Positions 1 to 9,360 are shown, counted from the stretch's first letter. The stretch is DNA of 64,000 nucleotides from Fibrobacter sp. UWB15 (GCF_900177705.1 NZ_FXBA01000001.1:558001-622000); one strand, 5' to 3'. Made by a program: numbers and translations. The notes: generated by a model from the sequence alone, not told the origin.

Positions 1-2
1 CC

Positions 3-1781
3 AAGATTCAGGGCAAGCGCAACTACGATGTGTACAAGGATTACATTGATGATGGTGAAGCCGAGGCCCAGCGCATCGGTGCCGGCGGAAGTATCCGCTG
101 GAATATGCACCGTCGCTTTAACGGAACCTTGGGCTTTGTGGCCAGCAAGGATTACCTGGAAGATCCTTTTATGAGGGACGGCATGTCTCCCGAAACCAAC
201 ACGGCAAAACCTCTGGTGACATCTAGAGCCTTCTTTGCCGATGGTAACTGGCTGGTTTACCCTGGCGATATCAAGCTGAATGGCCAGGTTGCCGTAGGTG
301 GAGCCGATACTTTGAATGCTGCCAAAATCAGGGCGATAAACCAGGTGTTCTCGGATGCGGGACTGGATCCGTCGAATTTTGCTCTGTTGAATAAGCTGAT
401 GAGCAACGTGAACCAGGTGAATTCCTTGAGCCGCGCTGAATTGGATGCGATTTTCGGTGAAAATGCCATGATGACTCCTTCTGAAATGCGCGCCGAATTG
501 AAGAATCTTTTGAATAAGGCATCAAAAGTGGCAAAGACGATGGAGACCGAAGACAGCAGGCCTTCTCATGGCGAATTCTGGGGACATGAACATTGGGCTT
601 TTGCTGGATCTTACCAGTGGTCAAATCCGACTACCTCGATTGAAGGGTTCTTCAGGTATGTGGGTGCCGAATATTACAGCCCCGGTTCTGAAGACTTGCT
701 GCAGAATACCCGTATGATTGGCGGTAACTTGAAGCACAAGATTTACGACTTCTGGAACTTGGGCTTTGGCTATACCTTGAACATTGAAAATGCGGCCGGA
801 GAGGGTAACGATTACAATGTCTTCGGTTTGGGCGAAGGTACTCAGTGGGGCCTTACGGGCGCCGATGACGATTGGCTCAAGAAGCATGAGCAGGATATGG
901 TGCGCACGCTGTACATTCACGACGGTTACTTGAAGAACGACTTCAAGCTGAATGAAAAGGTTGGGCTTTCTTTCAAGTACGCCTTGAATTACAGAACCCG
1001 CAACACGCCGCAACGCCTGTATACCAATTACTCGGCTTCTTCGGGTATTTATGACGACCCGTGGTTCGATGCTATTGAAGGACGTTCGACTTTGAAGTTA
1101 ATCGAAGGCTCTGATACGACCGTCGTTGACGAGGATCATTGGGTGCAATACTATGCCCTTGCCGACGAAGATTATTTGGCGACCCAGTTCGAAGAAAAAC
1201 TGATGAAGCATACTCTTGAACTCGGGTTTTCTTTCAAGTTCCCCAAGAACTTGCTGAAGGTTGGGGCTACCTTGGTGGCCTTTACGGATATGTCGGAATT
1301 CAAGCAGGATGATTTGATTTCCGGGTTCCGATTCAGGAACGAAACCTACGGCATTTTGGGTTACTATTTCCACGGAAGTGATTACCTGGAACAGCGTTAC
1401 CCGATATCGTTGACGACAACGATGGATGGATTCAAGAATTCCGTTTCGTTGATGCCCCGATACAAGGTGTACAACCGTAACGAAATGTGCGAGTTCGAAT
1501 GGAGCTTCTTGGATAACATGAACATTGAGCTTTCCAGGGACTTTTTGGAACTGGGCCTGTCGGGTGGTTTGCGTCAGAATTTCTTGAGCTACGAGATCGA
1601 GGACAAGGATTACGACGAAATGGAACTCGATATCGACGCTTCTGCAAAGTTGCGTATACATCATACTCAGGCCTTGTATACAGATTGGACTATTGGCTCG
1701 ATTTTCAACTATCGTCCGGATAACAAGGCTGACCAGTATAAGGATTTTTATATAATTGCAGCAGTGAATTACGATTTTTAG
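3..1781 (+). CDS. Outer-membrane beta-barrel protein, 5' end outside window
   Basis: The reading frame is open to the left edge, so only the C-terminal part (about 592 residues) is present and the apparent GTG at 30 is probably internal. The protein has many alternating short strands rich in Tyr, Phe and Gly (for example FGYTLNIENA and GYYFHGSDYL) and ends in ...AAVNYDF, a terminal Phe preceded by alternating hydrophobic residues. This is the usual signature of an outer-membrane barrel recognised by BamA. I do not recognise the family. A porin-like or TonB-receptor-like surface protein is possible, but no plug domain is visible in the part seen. Confidence 0.6.
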   Translation, partial: KIQGKRNYDVYKDYIDDGEAEAQRIGAGGSIRWNMHRRFNGTLGFVASKDYLEDPFMRDGMSPETNTAKPLVTSRAFFADGNWLVYPGDIKLNGQVAVGGADTLNAAKIRAINQVFSDAGLDPSNFALLNKLMSNVNQVNSLSRAELDAIFGENAMMTPSEMRAELKNLLNKASKVAKTMETEDSRPSHGEFWGHEHWAFAGSYQWSNPTTSIEGFFRYVGAEYYSPGSEDLLQNTRMIGGNLKHKIYDFWNLGFGYTLNIENAAGEGNDYNVFGLGEGTQWGLTGADDDWLKKHEQDMVRTLYIHDGYLKNDFKLNEKVGLSFKYALNYRTRNTPQRLYTNYSASSGIYDDPWFDAIEGRSTLKLIEGSDTTVVDEDHWVQYYALADEDYLATQFEEKLMKHTLELGFSFKFPKNLLKVGATLVAFTDMSEFKQDDLISGFRFRNETYGILGYYFHGSDYLEQRYPISLTTTMDGFKNSVSLMPRYKVYNRNEMCEFEWSFLDNMNIELSRDFLELGLSGGLRQNFLSYEIEDKDYDEMELDIDASAKLRIHHTQALYTDWTIGSIFNYRPDNKADQYKDFYIIAAVNYDF

Positions 1782-1832
1782 TCGGTTGCAACGGTAAACA
1801 GATTTGTATACACAGGAACACCTGAATTACAC

Positions 1833-3602
1833 ATGAAAAGCTATTCTTGTAATATGAAGATTCCTGTTCGCTATAACCATGTCGGTTATGCTCCTGATTC
1901 GGCAAAGATTTTCTTTGTGAACCCGAAGGAGCTTGAACCTGATTGTGGTAATGTGAATAATTATTTTTTTCGTGTAATACGGCAACTTCAGTATACGAAA
2001 TATGCTGCTGTTTGGGAAGGCTCATTTGTCGAGGGGACTTTTGGGCATTCCGGTGTTTGTGAGTACACAGGTGAAATTCTCTGGTCGGGAAATTTTACGG
2101 ACGTTAACGAAACGGGATTGTTCTTTATCCAAATTCTGCGAAAAGGTGGCGCTGAGAAGGAGACGCTCCTTTTTGAAACGGAATCGTTTGAAATATCGAA
2201 TGACTGGATCTGTCGTCAGTTGCTCGCAAACATCAAATCTTTTTACTACCAACGTAGCGGTGTGGAACTGCCTGCCGATTTTGCGGGCAAGTGGGCAAGG
2301 CCTGCAGCTCATTTAGACGACAATATCGGATTCCACCCGAGCATGCATCGCGAAGGCACCTGGAATGCCCATGGTGGTTGGTACGATGCCGGTGATTATG
2401 GCAAGTATATTGTGAATGGTGGCGTCTCGGTGGCGACACTCTTGCTTGCCTGCGAATTGATTGGCGATTGTGAATGCGAAAGCCTGAAGAATAAGGCAAT
2501 CAATGCGAAGGAACCTTTTATTGCACCAGACGGGCTCAAGATGTACAGCCTTAAGGAAGAAATCCGCTTTGAACTGGACTTTTTCTTGCGAATGCAGGAC
2601 ACCGACGGCGGCGTATTTTTTAAGGTGACTCCTGAACATTGGGACGGATTTGTTTCGCCTACGGATTCCGACCTGTTGCAAAAGCGTATGATTTTAGGCA
2701 AGTCGACAACGTCGACGCTGAACTTTGCTGGTACTCTAGCCGCGGCGTCGCGCGTGTATAGCATGCGCGACCCAGCGTTCGCAGAACGCTGCCTGCAATC
2801 GGCGGTAAAGGCCTATAAATGGGCTGTTTCGCGCCCCTTTGTGGACTGGCCGCATAATACCGAAGGCAGTGGTGGCTATGGAGACGAACATGCCGAAGAC
2901 GAATTTTTCTGGGCGCGTGCAATGCTTTACCGCGAATTGCAGGTACGCGGCGAAGTGGACGGAGTTTCCGCCGAAAGCTTGCGCCCCCTGCTACTCGAAG
3001 ACATGAAGGTGATTCCGCCTAAGTCGGGCCTTGACTGGCGTGACACCCAGAACTTGGGCTGGCTAGCCCTTGCCTTGCAGGGCTTTGACCGCGAATTCCG
3101 CCTTTATGCGCGCACGACGCTGAACATGACTGCTCGTGAAATTGTCGACATGCAAAATGGCGATGCCTACGGAATTCCGGTACGCAAATTTATTTGGGGC
3201 AGCAATGGCGATGTCGCAAACCATGCGCTTACCTTGGCTATTGTAAAGCGTTGGGCACCTAGCTTGGGCGGCGACTCCCTGGATTTCTGGTGCCGAGAAA
3301 TGCTGAACTATATTTATGGCCGCAATCCGGTCGATGTGAGTTTTGTAACGGGCTCTGCTTGGAGTTCACCGAAGGATCCGCACCATAGGCTTAGCCATTC
3401 TGATGGTGTCGAAGAACCGATTCCGGGACTTTTGGTGGGAGGTATTAACAGCGACCGCCAAGACATGCACCGCGCTCCCCATTATCCGGGAAATCTGTCC
3501 GGCTATTCGTACACCGACGAACGCTGCTCTTTTGCGAGCAACGAAACGGCTATTAACTGGAATGCCCCGCTGACTGCGGTGCTTGCGCTACTTTGCTTTT
3601 GA
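1833..3602 (+). CDS. Glycoside hydrolase family 9 glucanase
   Basis: GH9 enzymes cleave beta-1,4-glucans with inversion. Residues ~9-115 resemble the Ig-like CelD N-terminal domain (start IPVRYNHVGY) and the rest is the (alpha/alpha)6 barrel. The motif GGWYDAGDYGKY holds the catalytic Asp pair (D185, D188). PHHR lies near residue 515, and the C-terminal YTDERCSF...NETAINWNAP segment ends with the proton donor E571. All key residues are present. Neither ATG 1833 nor the internal ATG 1854 gives a signal peptide, unlike the other cellulases here, so the enzyme may be cytoplasmic or periplasm-independent and act on imported cellodextrins (inference). The 3' end overlaps the convergent ElyC-like gene by 15 bp. 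Confidence 0.93.
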   Translation: MKSYSCNMKIPVRYNHVGYAPDSAKIFFVNPKELEPDCGNVNNYFFRVIRQLQYTKYAAVWEGSFVEGTFGHSGVCEYTGEILWSGNFTDVNETGLFFIQILRKGGAEKETLLFETESFEISNDWICRQLLANIKSFYYQRSGVELPADFAGKWARPAAHLDDNIGFHPSMHREGTWNAHGGWYDAGDYGKYIVNGGVSVATLLLACELIGDCECESLKNKAINAKEPFIAPDGLKMYSLKEEIRFELDFFLRMQDTDGGVFFKVTPEHWDGFVSPTDSDLLQKRMILGKSTTSTLNFAGTLAAASRVYSMRDPAFAERCLQSAVKAYKWAVSRPFVDWPHNTEGSGGYGDEHAEDEFFWARAMLYRELQVRGEVDGVSAESLRPLLLEDMKVIPPKSGLDWRDTQNLGWLALALQGFDREFRLYARTTLNMTAREIVDMQNGDAYGIPVRKFIWGSNGDVANHALTLAIVKRWAPSLGGDSLDFWCREMLNYIYGRNPVDVSFVTGSAWSSPKDPHHRLSHSDGVEEPIPGLLVGGINSDRQDMHRAPHYPGNLSGYSYTDERCSFASNETAINWNAPLTAVLALLCF

Positions 3603-4538
3603 TTTCTCGTCCTTTTTAGAGGTCGAGTCTTTCTTTGATTCTTTAGATTCCTTGGTTTCCTTGGAATCTTTTTTTGATGTAGGGTCTTTAGCGGATTCCT
3701 TTACGACAGAATCTTTAACGGCTTCTTTGGCAGATGCTTTTGCGGTCGTATCTTTGGCCGTTGTATCTGTTTCGGCTTCCTTGATTTTTTCCTGAACCTT
3801 CGGTAAGAGGGATTGCAGGTTGACTACCGGATTCTTTTCGGCTTCGAATTCCTTGGCCGAAACGATAGGCTTGTAGTAGAAGGAATCCTGGGCACTCATG
3901 GGGTGGGAGGGGAGCAGGTCTATGTAAGAGGCTACAAGAGCGGCCCAGCCGCGGAGCCATTCCTTGCGGGATTCACGGTGTGTGTACCAGGAATCGGGAT
4001 TGTAGTAGTAATGGTGTACGTCCTTGGTCAGGTAAACGGGTGATTCGCCAGAAAGCTTTGTGAAGATGCGCTTGACGCGGTAAGTGGATGCCGCTCCGGT
4101 AAGGAGCAAGACCGTGTCGGCGTTGTGCATTTTAAGCCAGGGAATAATGGAGTAGGCTTCGTCCATGGTGGAGGGGTCGTCGTGCCTTGCGATAAAGACT
4201 GCGTTGCTGTCGAAGTTTCCGAGACGCATGAAGTCGTCCAGGTAGAATTCCGCGTTGCTGCGGTTGCGCAGAACACGGCGCCCAAGAATTAAGACAGAGT
4301 CCGCTTTGCCGCTAGCCATAAGTTCGGCGGCCATATCGATACGTTCCATGTCGGCGGTTTGTCCGTCGAGTACGACAATCCAGCTTACATGTTCAAAATC
4401 GTCATCATCGACAAGCCAATGGCCGCTCTTGGTCATCACCAAGTAGAACGCGATGACGAGGAGCACTGCGGCGGCCGCAATGATGCTCAAAATGATTTTC
4501 TTTTTCTTGATCTGTTTTTTTGTGGGTAGCTTAGTCAA
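3588..4538 (-). CDS. ElyC/SanA/YdcF-family (DUF218) membrane protein
   Basis: A 316-residue protein starting at TTG 4538, where an AAGGAG site lies 6 nt upstream. The start sits inside the end of rimI (8 nt overlap), suggesting coupled translation; a longer frame opening at 4622 is just rimI read in another frame. A Lys-rich cytoplasmic end is followed by one membrane helix (~residues 17-36) and an extracytoplasmic DUF218 domain (~45-215; WIVVLDGQTADMERI, ADTVLLLTGAAS). DUF218 proteins such as ElyC and SanA act in envelope or peptidoglycan maintenance, but the reaction is unproven. The C-terminal ~70 residues are a low-complexity Lys/Ser/Asp/Glu tail, plausibly wall-binding or disordered. It ends the ddl-tsaB-rimI operon. 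Confidence 0.75.
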   Translation of the reverse strand: MTKLPTKKQIKKKKIILSIIAAAAVLLVIAFYLVMTKSGHWLVDDDDFEHVSWIVVLDGQTADMERIDMAAELMASGKADSVLILGRRVLRNRSNAEFYLDDFMRLGNFDSNAVFIARHDDPSTMDEAYSIIPWLKMHNADTVLLLTGAASTYRVKRIFTKLSGESPVYLTKDVHHYYYNPDSWYTHRESRKEWLRGWAALVASYIDLLPSHPMSAQDSFYYKPIVSAKEFEAEKNPVVNLQSLLPKVQEKIKEAETDTTAKDTTAKASAKEAVKDSVVKESAKDPTSKKDSKETKESKESKKDSTSKKDEKSKAK

Positions 4539-4974
4539 TTTTTGCTCCTTGAGTGCGGTACAGCGCCGCATTTTCGCCGTCGGCGTAATACTTCTTGCGA
4601 ATTCCGAACAAATTAAAACCATGGTTCTCGTAAAAACGACGAGCCTTGAGGTTGTTTTCGCGGACCTCTAGAAAGCAGCAGTCCGTTTTGTCTAAATCCA
4701 ATTGCGAAAGTCCTGCACGCAACAGCTGCGAACCGATTCCGCTACGCTGCGCCGATTCGCTTACGGCAATGGAAAGCAGCTCGGAGTCGGCGCCTAGCAA
4801 ATGAAATACGGCGTACCCTACGATTCCGGTTTCGTTTTCGTAAACGATGGCGTAGGTGTAGGGAGCCTTGATTTCTAACTCGTATTGTCGCTCGTTCCAG
4901 TCTTGGAATGCAAGCTCACCCTGAATCCTCAGTACGGCAGGAATGTCGGCGGAATTCATTTTGCGGATGGACAT
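4531..4974 (-). CDS. rimI: RimI-type ribosomal-protein-alanine N-acetyltransferase
   Basis: A 147-residue GNAT acetyltransferase that transfers acetyl from acetyl-CoA to N-terminal alanine, classically of ribosomal protein S18. The acetyl-CoA loop is visible as QRSGIGSQLL (Q/RxxGxG/A), followed by FLEVRENNLKARRFYENHGF, the standard RimI C-terminal motif. I chose ATG 4974 because AGGA lies 8 nt upstream and the resulting length matches RimI (~148); an in-frame TTG at 5001 would add 9 residues. It directly follows tsaB, a common bacterial pairing that supports the assignment. Confidence 0.88.
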   Translation of the reverse strand: MSIRKMNSADIPAVLRIQGELAFQDWNERQYELEIKAPYTYAIVYENETGIVGYAVFHLLGADSELLSIAVSESAQRSGIGSQLLRAGLSQLDLDKTDCCFLEVRENNLKARRFYENHGFNLFGIRKKYYADGENAALYRTQGAKID

Positions 4975-5003
4975 GGCGCGAATCCTAGAGGCTATGGGCA
5001 AAC

Positions 5004-5639
5004 TCAGTGCAATTTTTCGAAGTACGACGGTTGAATGTAGTTTGCTTCTTGCATGAGGCTCGGAGCCACACGTTCAAAGAGCCTTGCCCAATCGCTCAGG
5101 GGCTTGCCCTTGTCGATAACGGTGGTGGCGCCGATTTCGCTGAACAGTGATTTCAGGGCTTCGTCGCTTGCAGCGCTCTCGTCGATGACCACGTAGTTTA
5201 CGTCGCTCGACTTAAGTGCCTTTACCACTTGCTCTGTTTCGATGAAGCTTTCTTTTTCGTCTAGGCGCAGGTACCAGTAGTCCTTGCGAGCGCGGATCAC
5301 GACTGCAGCTTTATCGGGCTCTGCTGCGAAGCAGGAGAGGGCCTGCAGTGTAGAAACTCCGTAGAGTTTGCGTTTGCCGCTAAAGCATAAGCCTTCGCAA
5401 AAGGCGACTCCCGTGCGCAGTCCGCTGAAAGACCCTGGGCCGAGGGTGACCATGACACGGGTCACTTGGTCGAGGGTCGCGCCCGTTTTTTCGAGCAGGG
5501 CGTCGAGCATGACCGATGCGGTTTCGCCGCGGGCCGTTTCGTCGACGCTTTCTTCGTAGCGGGGGCGGGCGGCGTCCGATTCCTGAAGCGCCATCGAGAT
5601 TCCCTTGCGCGAAGTATCTACAAATAAGTCGAAGGTCAT
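5004..5639 (-). CDS. tsaB: tRNA threonylcarbamoyladenosine biosynthesis protein TsaB
   Basis: TsaB is the inactive ASKHA-fold partner of TsaD in synthesis of the universal t6A37 modification on ANN-decoding tRNAs. The N-terminus (LFVDTSRKGISMAL) is the degenerate ATPase strand-loop. The motif LGPGSFSGLRTGVAF at ~70-85 is diagnostic for TsaB/YeaZ. Length 211 is normal. ATG 5639 follows the ddl stop by 5 nt with AAGAGA just upstream. tsaB, rimI and ddl form one leftward transcription unit. Confidence 0.92.
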   Translation of the reverse strand: MTFDLFVDTSRKGISMALQESDAARPRYEESVDETARGETASVMLDALLEKTGATLDQVTRVMVTLGPGSFSGLRTGVAFCEGLCFSGKRKLYGVSTLQALSCFAAEPDKAAVVIRARKDYWYLRLDEKESFIETEQVVKALKSSDVNYVVIDESAASDEALKSLFSEIGATTVIDKGKPLSDWARLFERVAPSLMQEANYIQPSYFEKLH

Positions 5640-5644
5640 GGGAC

Positions 5645-6679
5645 TTATCTCTTAATGTACAGGCTCTTGTCGATGATCATGTCGATCAGCTGGCTGTAGG
5701 TAATGCCGATGCTGGCGGCTTCGGCCGGAAGAATCGAAGTCGGAGTCATGCCCGGGAGCGTATTCGTTTCGATAGCGAACAGTTGCTTGTCCTTGGTGAT
5801 ACGCACATCGGTACGGCTGTAGCCTGCACCGCCCAAGGCATAGTGGGCGTTCTTCACGAGTTCCTGGATGCGTGCCGTAAGATCGGGCTCGAATTCGGCC
5901 GGAGTGACTTCCTTGCATTCGCCGTTGTACTTGGCTTCAAAGTCAAAGTATTCGCGGGTGGTCATGCGCATTTCGGTCGGCGGGAGCGGCTTTTCGCCTT
6001 CGATGTAGCCGCAGCTGGCTTCTTCGCCGGCAATGAACTTTTCGCAGAGCAGACGGTTAGAATCCTTAAACAAATCTTGGGCAATCTTGCCGGCTTCGTC
6101 CAAGTCCTTGGCGATACCGATACCGATGGAGGAGCCGCCCAGCGGGTCCTTGATCACCAGCGGGAATCCGAGTTCGTCGGAAACGGACACGAGCGTATCG
6201 CCTGTAAAGTCATGCTTCCAGATGACTCGGTACGGAGGCGTCGGAATGCCGTTTGCCTTGTAAATTTCCTTAGTCTTCACCTTGTCCATGGCAAGTGCCG
6301 AGGCCAAGAGACCGCAACCGGTGTAAGGAATGCCCCAGTTCTCGAGCATGGCCTGGATGTGGCCGTCTTCGCCCCATTTGCCGTGCAGGGCGAGGAAGGC
6401 GATGTCGGCGTCGGGAAGTTCAGAAAGGGCCGGAGACTTTTTGCAGTTTGCGGCAGAGCCTTCGAGTCCGCGGAAGTAATTGACCGAAAAGTTGTCCTTC
6501 TGGTAGGGGGAAAGTTCGCGGGAAGACCAGTGCCAGGTGCCGTCTTTGTCGATGAGCACCGGATGAATGTTGTAACGGTCCGGGTTCATGGCACGAACAA
6601 CGCCGGTGCCACTGACAACGGAAACATCATGTTCGGTGGACGGGCCACCCATTAAAACGAGTACGCGCATACGAGCCAT
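5645..6679 (-). CDS. ddl: D-alanine--D-alanine ligase
   Basis: A 344-residue ATP-grasp ligase making the D-Ala-D-Ala dipeptide for peptidoglycan precursors in the cytoplasm. Visible landmarks are the N-terminal VLMGGPSTEHDVSV, the ATP-binding GFPLVIKDPLGGSSIGI, and the C-terminal R(S)DVRIT...IETNTLPGMTPTS loop containing the metal ligands. The start is ATG 6679 with AAAGAGG 6 nt upstream. A longer frame reaching 6832 would translate the 7-bp tandem repeats upstream as a 7-residue repeat, so I rejected it. First gene of ddl-tsaB-rimI-ElyC. Confidence 0.95.
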   Translation of the reverse strand: MARMRVLVLMGGPSTEHDVSVVSGTGVVRAMNPDRYNIHPVLIDKDGTWHWSSRELSPYQKDNFSVNYFRGLEGSAANCKKSPALSELPDADIAFLALHGKWGEDGHIQAMLENWGIPYTGCGLLASALAMDKVKTKEIYKANGIPTPPYRVIWKHDFTGDTLVSVSDELGFPLVIKDPLGGSSIGIGIAKDLDEAGKIAQDLFKDSNRLLCEKFIAGEEASCGYIEGEKPLPPTEMRMTTREYFDFEAKYNGECKEVTPAEFEPDLTARIQELVKNAHYALGGAGYSRTDVRITKDKQLFAIETNTLPGMTPTSILPAEAASIGITYSQLIDMIIDKSLYIKR

Positions 6680-6726
6680 TATAAACCTCTTTAGAAAAAA
6701 ACTTTGTGAATAATGTAGTAAAATAG

Positions 6727-6817
6727 TAGGAAGTAGACAGTAGGAAGTAGGAAGTAGACGGTAGACAGTAGGAAGTAGGAAGTAGACGGTAGACAGTAGG
6801 AAGTAGGCGGTAGACTG
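6727..6817. repeat. Tandem 7-bp repeat, 13 units (TAGGAAG/TAGACAG family)
   Basis: Thirteen contiguous heptamers with consensus TAG(G/A)(A/C)(A/G)G, mainly TAGGAAG, TAGACAG and TAGACGG, with no phase breaks. It lies in the 228-bp divergent region between ddl and the SDR gene. Related arrays occur at 20476-20503, 45504-45538, 62425-62515 and 62689-62716. Confidence 0.95.
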
Positions 6818-6907
6818 TATCGTATTCCTCATTCCATATTTTTTTGTAAACTAGGTTGCCTGTATGGCAAAAGGTTTGTATTTTGTAGGTATTAGAGAGG
6901 TATATGT

Positions 6908-7828
6908 ATGCGAGTATTCGTTACAGGTGGAACAGGATTCATAGGTCACTACGTGGTCAAGGCCCTTTTGGAGAAAGGCCACGAAGTCGTGATTGCGACT
7001 AGGCACCCCAACAAGGTCCCGACACTCAAGGCAAATCCCAACGTCTCGTTCGTGGAATGCGCCCTGACAGATTTTGACCTGATGGCCGAAGGTCTCCAAG
7101 GTTGCGACGCCTGCATTCATATTGCACTCGGCTGGGGCGATACCCCGAGCACGATGCTTGCTAACGACACCCGCGCAACGGTGATGCTGCTTGAAAATGC
7201 GGCAAAGGCCGGTTGCAAGAAGTTTATTTACACGAGTAGCACGGCCGCTATGGGCCGCATGCGCCCCACGATGCGCGAAATTACGAGCAACTTGCCGATG
7301 GATCTTTACGGTGCCACCAAGGCCGCCGGCGAAGCCTTTGTACTTGGCTTTACGCACGGCTACGGAACTCAGTTCCCCGAAGTCAAGATGACCCGCAACA
7401 TTATTCGCCCGGGTTATACGTTCGGTAACCCTGCATGGCCCGATGGCTGCTCTCAGCCGGACCGACGATTCTTCTCGATGGCCCAGGCAGTCAAGGAAAA
7501 TCGCGACATCAACATCATCAAGAATGACGGTACGCAGTTTATTCATGCAAGCCAGCAGGCTCAGCTTTACCTGAGCGTTCTTGAATCTGACAAGAACGAA
7601 GAAATCTTCCTCGGTCTTGGCGAAGTCTGGATGAGCTGGAAAGAAATCGCTGAAATGATGGTCTCGATGAAGCCCGGCTGCAAGTCCAAAATCATCGAAA
7701 CGGACCTCGGCTGGGGCGATGAACCCATGCTCTTTGACGTAAGCAAGATCCAGGAACAGTTCGGGCTCGCCTTTGATGCTCACGAGTTCATGCTTGATCA
7801 CGTCAAGTGGACATATAACCAGATTTAG
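6908..7828 (+). CDS. NAD-dependent epimerase/dehydratase (extended SDR)
   Basis: A 306-residue extended short-chain dehydrogenase. The Rossmann motif VTGGTGFIGHYVV begins at residue 5, the acidic/basic selector region reads ATRHPNK, and the catalytic set is visible as YTSSTAAMG and the YGATK (YxxxK) motif. It probably oxidises or reduces a sugar nucleotide or small carbonyl compound; the substrate cannot be read from the sequence. ATG 6908 has AGAGAGG 7 nt upstream. It stands alone after the heptamer array, and its stop codon directly abuts the convergent purF stop with no spacer. Confidence 0.8.
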   Translation: MRVFVTGGTGFIGHYVVKALLEKGHEVVIATRHPNKVPTLKANPNVSFVECALTDFDLMAEGLQGCDACIHIALGWGDTPSTMLANDTRATVMLLENAAKAGCKKFIYTSSTAAMGRMRPTMREITSNLPMDLYGATKAAGEAFVLGFTHGYGTQFPEVKMTRNIIRPGYTFGNPAWPDGCSQPDRRFFSMAQAVKENRDINIIKNDGTQFIHASQQAQLYLSVLESDKNEEIFLGLGEVWMSWKEIAEMMVSMKPGCKSKIIETDLGWGDEPMLFDVSKIQEQFGLAFDAHEFMLDHVKWTYNQI

Positions 7829-9214
7829 TTACCCGCACCTTGTTTTGCTAGAATCGCTGCCGATGTAGTCGGGGTAGTCGTTGTCGAAACAGGCGGCGCA
7901 GTAGTTTTCGCCCTCGCCGGTGCATTCCTTCATACCTTCGACGCTCAAGTAACCGAGGCTTTCGACGCCGAGCATCTTGGCGATTTCGGCAGGTGTCATG
8001 GAACTTGCGGCCAGTTCGCCCTGGCTCGGGAAATCCATGCCGAAGAAGCACGGGTGCGCCACGGGTGGCGATGCAATGCGAATATGGACCTCGAGAGCGC
8101 CGGCATCGCGCAGCATCTTGGATAGAATCTTGAGCGTGGTGCCGCGCACAATGGAATCTTCGACCACACAGACGCGCTTGTTCTTGAGTACGCCTTCGAT
8201 GGGGTTGAACTTGAGCTTGACTTTCTGTTCGCGCACGTTTTGCGTGGGGTCGATGAAGGTGCGGCCTACGTAGTGGTTACGGAGGAGCCCGATTTCGAAG
8301 CGGATGCCGCTCGCCTGGGCGTAGCCGAGCGCGGCGGTTGTGGCACTGTCGGGCACTGAAATCACGATGTCGGCATCGACCGGGCATTCCTTGGCGAGCT
8401 GCTTGCCCATTTTACGGCGAACCTTGTCGCAGCTCTGTTCAAAAATCTTGGAGTCGGGGCGGCTGAAGTAGATGTATTCGAAAATGCAGTGGGCCAAGCG
8501 GTCCTTTTGCACGAAGCGTTCGGAATGCAGCCCGTTCTTGGTGATGGTCAGGAATTCGCCCGGTTGAATGTCGCGAATGTAGTGGGCACCGAGCAAATCG
8601 AATGCGCACGTTTCGCTGGCAACGCACCAGGCTTTTCCCATGCGGGCAAGCGACAGCGGGCGGAATCCGAAACCGTCGCGGGCGACATACATGGTATCTT
8701 TGCTGATGAATACGAGGCAGAAACTGCCGGTAAACTTGGAGATGGCCTTCTTGATGGCGTCTCCTAAGTCGGCGGCCTCGGTGCGGGCGATTTCGTGTAG
8801 GAGAATTTCGGAATCGGATGTCGTCTGAAAAATATGGCCGTCGGCTTCCATTTCGGCACGGAGCTCGGCGGCGTTGGTGATATTACCGTTGTGGGCGACT
8901 GCAATCTGGCCCCATTTGCAACTTACGAGAATCGGCTGCGCGTTGGCCAAGGTTGATGCGCCTGTGGTGCTGTAACGCACGTGGCCAATGCCTGCAAATC
9001 CGTCAAATTCGTTGATGTCGTGTTCGCGGAGAAGAGTCGATACAAGCCCCATGGACTTGCGGACGCGAATCTTGTCTCCGTCAGTGACCGCGAATCCGGC
9101 ACTTTCCTGACCGCGGTGCTGCAGGGCGTAAAGCCCCATGGTAATATTCCTTACGACAGTGTCGCCATTGTAAATGCCGATCACTCCGCATTCTTCGTGC
9201 AATTCGTCGAGCAT
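7829..9214 (-). CDS. purF: Amidophosphoribosyltransferase
   Basis: PurF makes 5-phosphoribosylamine from PRPP and glutamine, the first committed step of purine synthesis. The N-terminal nucleophile hydrolase domain carries the nucleophile as C9 after a short propeptide (MLDELHEE-C), so self-cleavage is expected. The PRPP loop reads VCVVEDSIVRGTTLK. Four cysteines fit the [4Fe-4S] ligands of the Bacillus-type enzyme (AHCIF, HPCFF and the CAAC pair), so this is the oxygen-sensitive iron-sulfur class rather than the E. coli type. ATG 9214 follows AAAGAGG. The leader contains a GC hairpin at 9259-9280. Confidence 0.97.
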   Translation of the reverse strand: MLDELHEECGVIGIYNGDTVVRNITMGLYALQHRGQESAGFAVTDGDKIRVRKSMGLVSTLLREHDINEFDGFAGIGHVRYSTTGASTLANAQPILVSCKWGQIAVAHNGNITNAAELRAEMEADGHIFQTTSDSEILLHEIARTEAADLGDAIKKAISKFTGSFCLVFISKDTMYVARDGFGFRPLSLARMGKAWCVASETCAFDLLGAHYIRDIQPGEFLTITKNGLHSERFVQKDRLAHCIFEYIYFSRPDSKIFEQSCDKVRRKMGKQLAKECPVDADIVISVPDSATTAALGYAQASGIRFEIGLLRNHYVGRTFIDPTQNVREQKVKLKFNPIEGVLKNKRVCVVEDSIVRGTTLKILSKMLRDAGALEVHIRIASPPVAHPCFFGMDFPSQGELAASSMTPAEIAKMLGVESLGYLSVEGMKECTGEGENYCAACFDNDYPDYIGSDSSKTRCG

Positions 9215-9258
9215 AACGCCTCTTTGAAATGTATGTTCCCTCTACCTCGAAGGTCACA

Positions 9259-9280
9259 GCCCACCCGGACGGGTGCAGGC
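9259..9280 (-). promoter_or_regulatory. GC-rich hairpin in purF leader
   Basis: On the minus strand the leader contains GCACCCG-TC-CGGGTG followed by GGC, a compact stem about 45 nt before the purF start. It has no T-run and does not match the purine riboswitch core. A role in attenuation or mRNA stability is only a guess. Confidence 0.3.
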
Positions 9281-9360
9281 AAGGAAACGGTCGCCCTTGT
9301 TAAGCAAAAAATGTGCCGAATTGACGAAAATGGGCTAAAAACAACAAAAAACTAATTGCA

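Noticed and set aside
5516-6655. 379-codon frame opposite ddl
   Set aside because: It lies over the well-supported ddl and tsaB genes and shows no recognisable domain or ribosome site.
6727-6817. CRISPR array
   Set aside because: Units are 7 bp without spacers and there are no cas genes in the window.
6727-6832. N-terminal extension of Ddl with a 7-residue repeat
   Set aside because: It is heptamer DNA read in frame; a good ribosome site precedes ATG 6679, and Ddl normally starts there.
9215-9360. Purine riboswitch before purF
   Set aside because: Only a GC hairpin is present; the conserved three-way junction core bases were not found.
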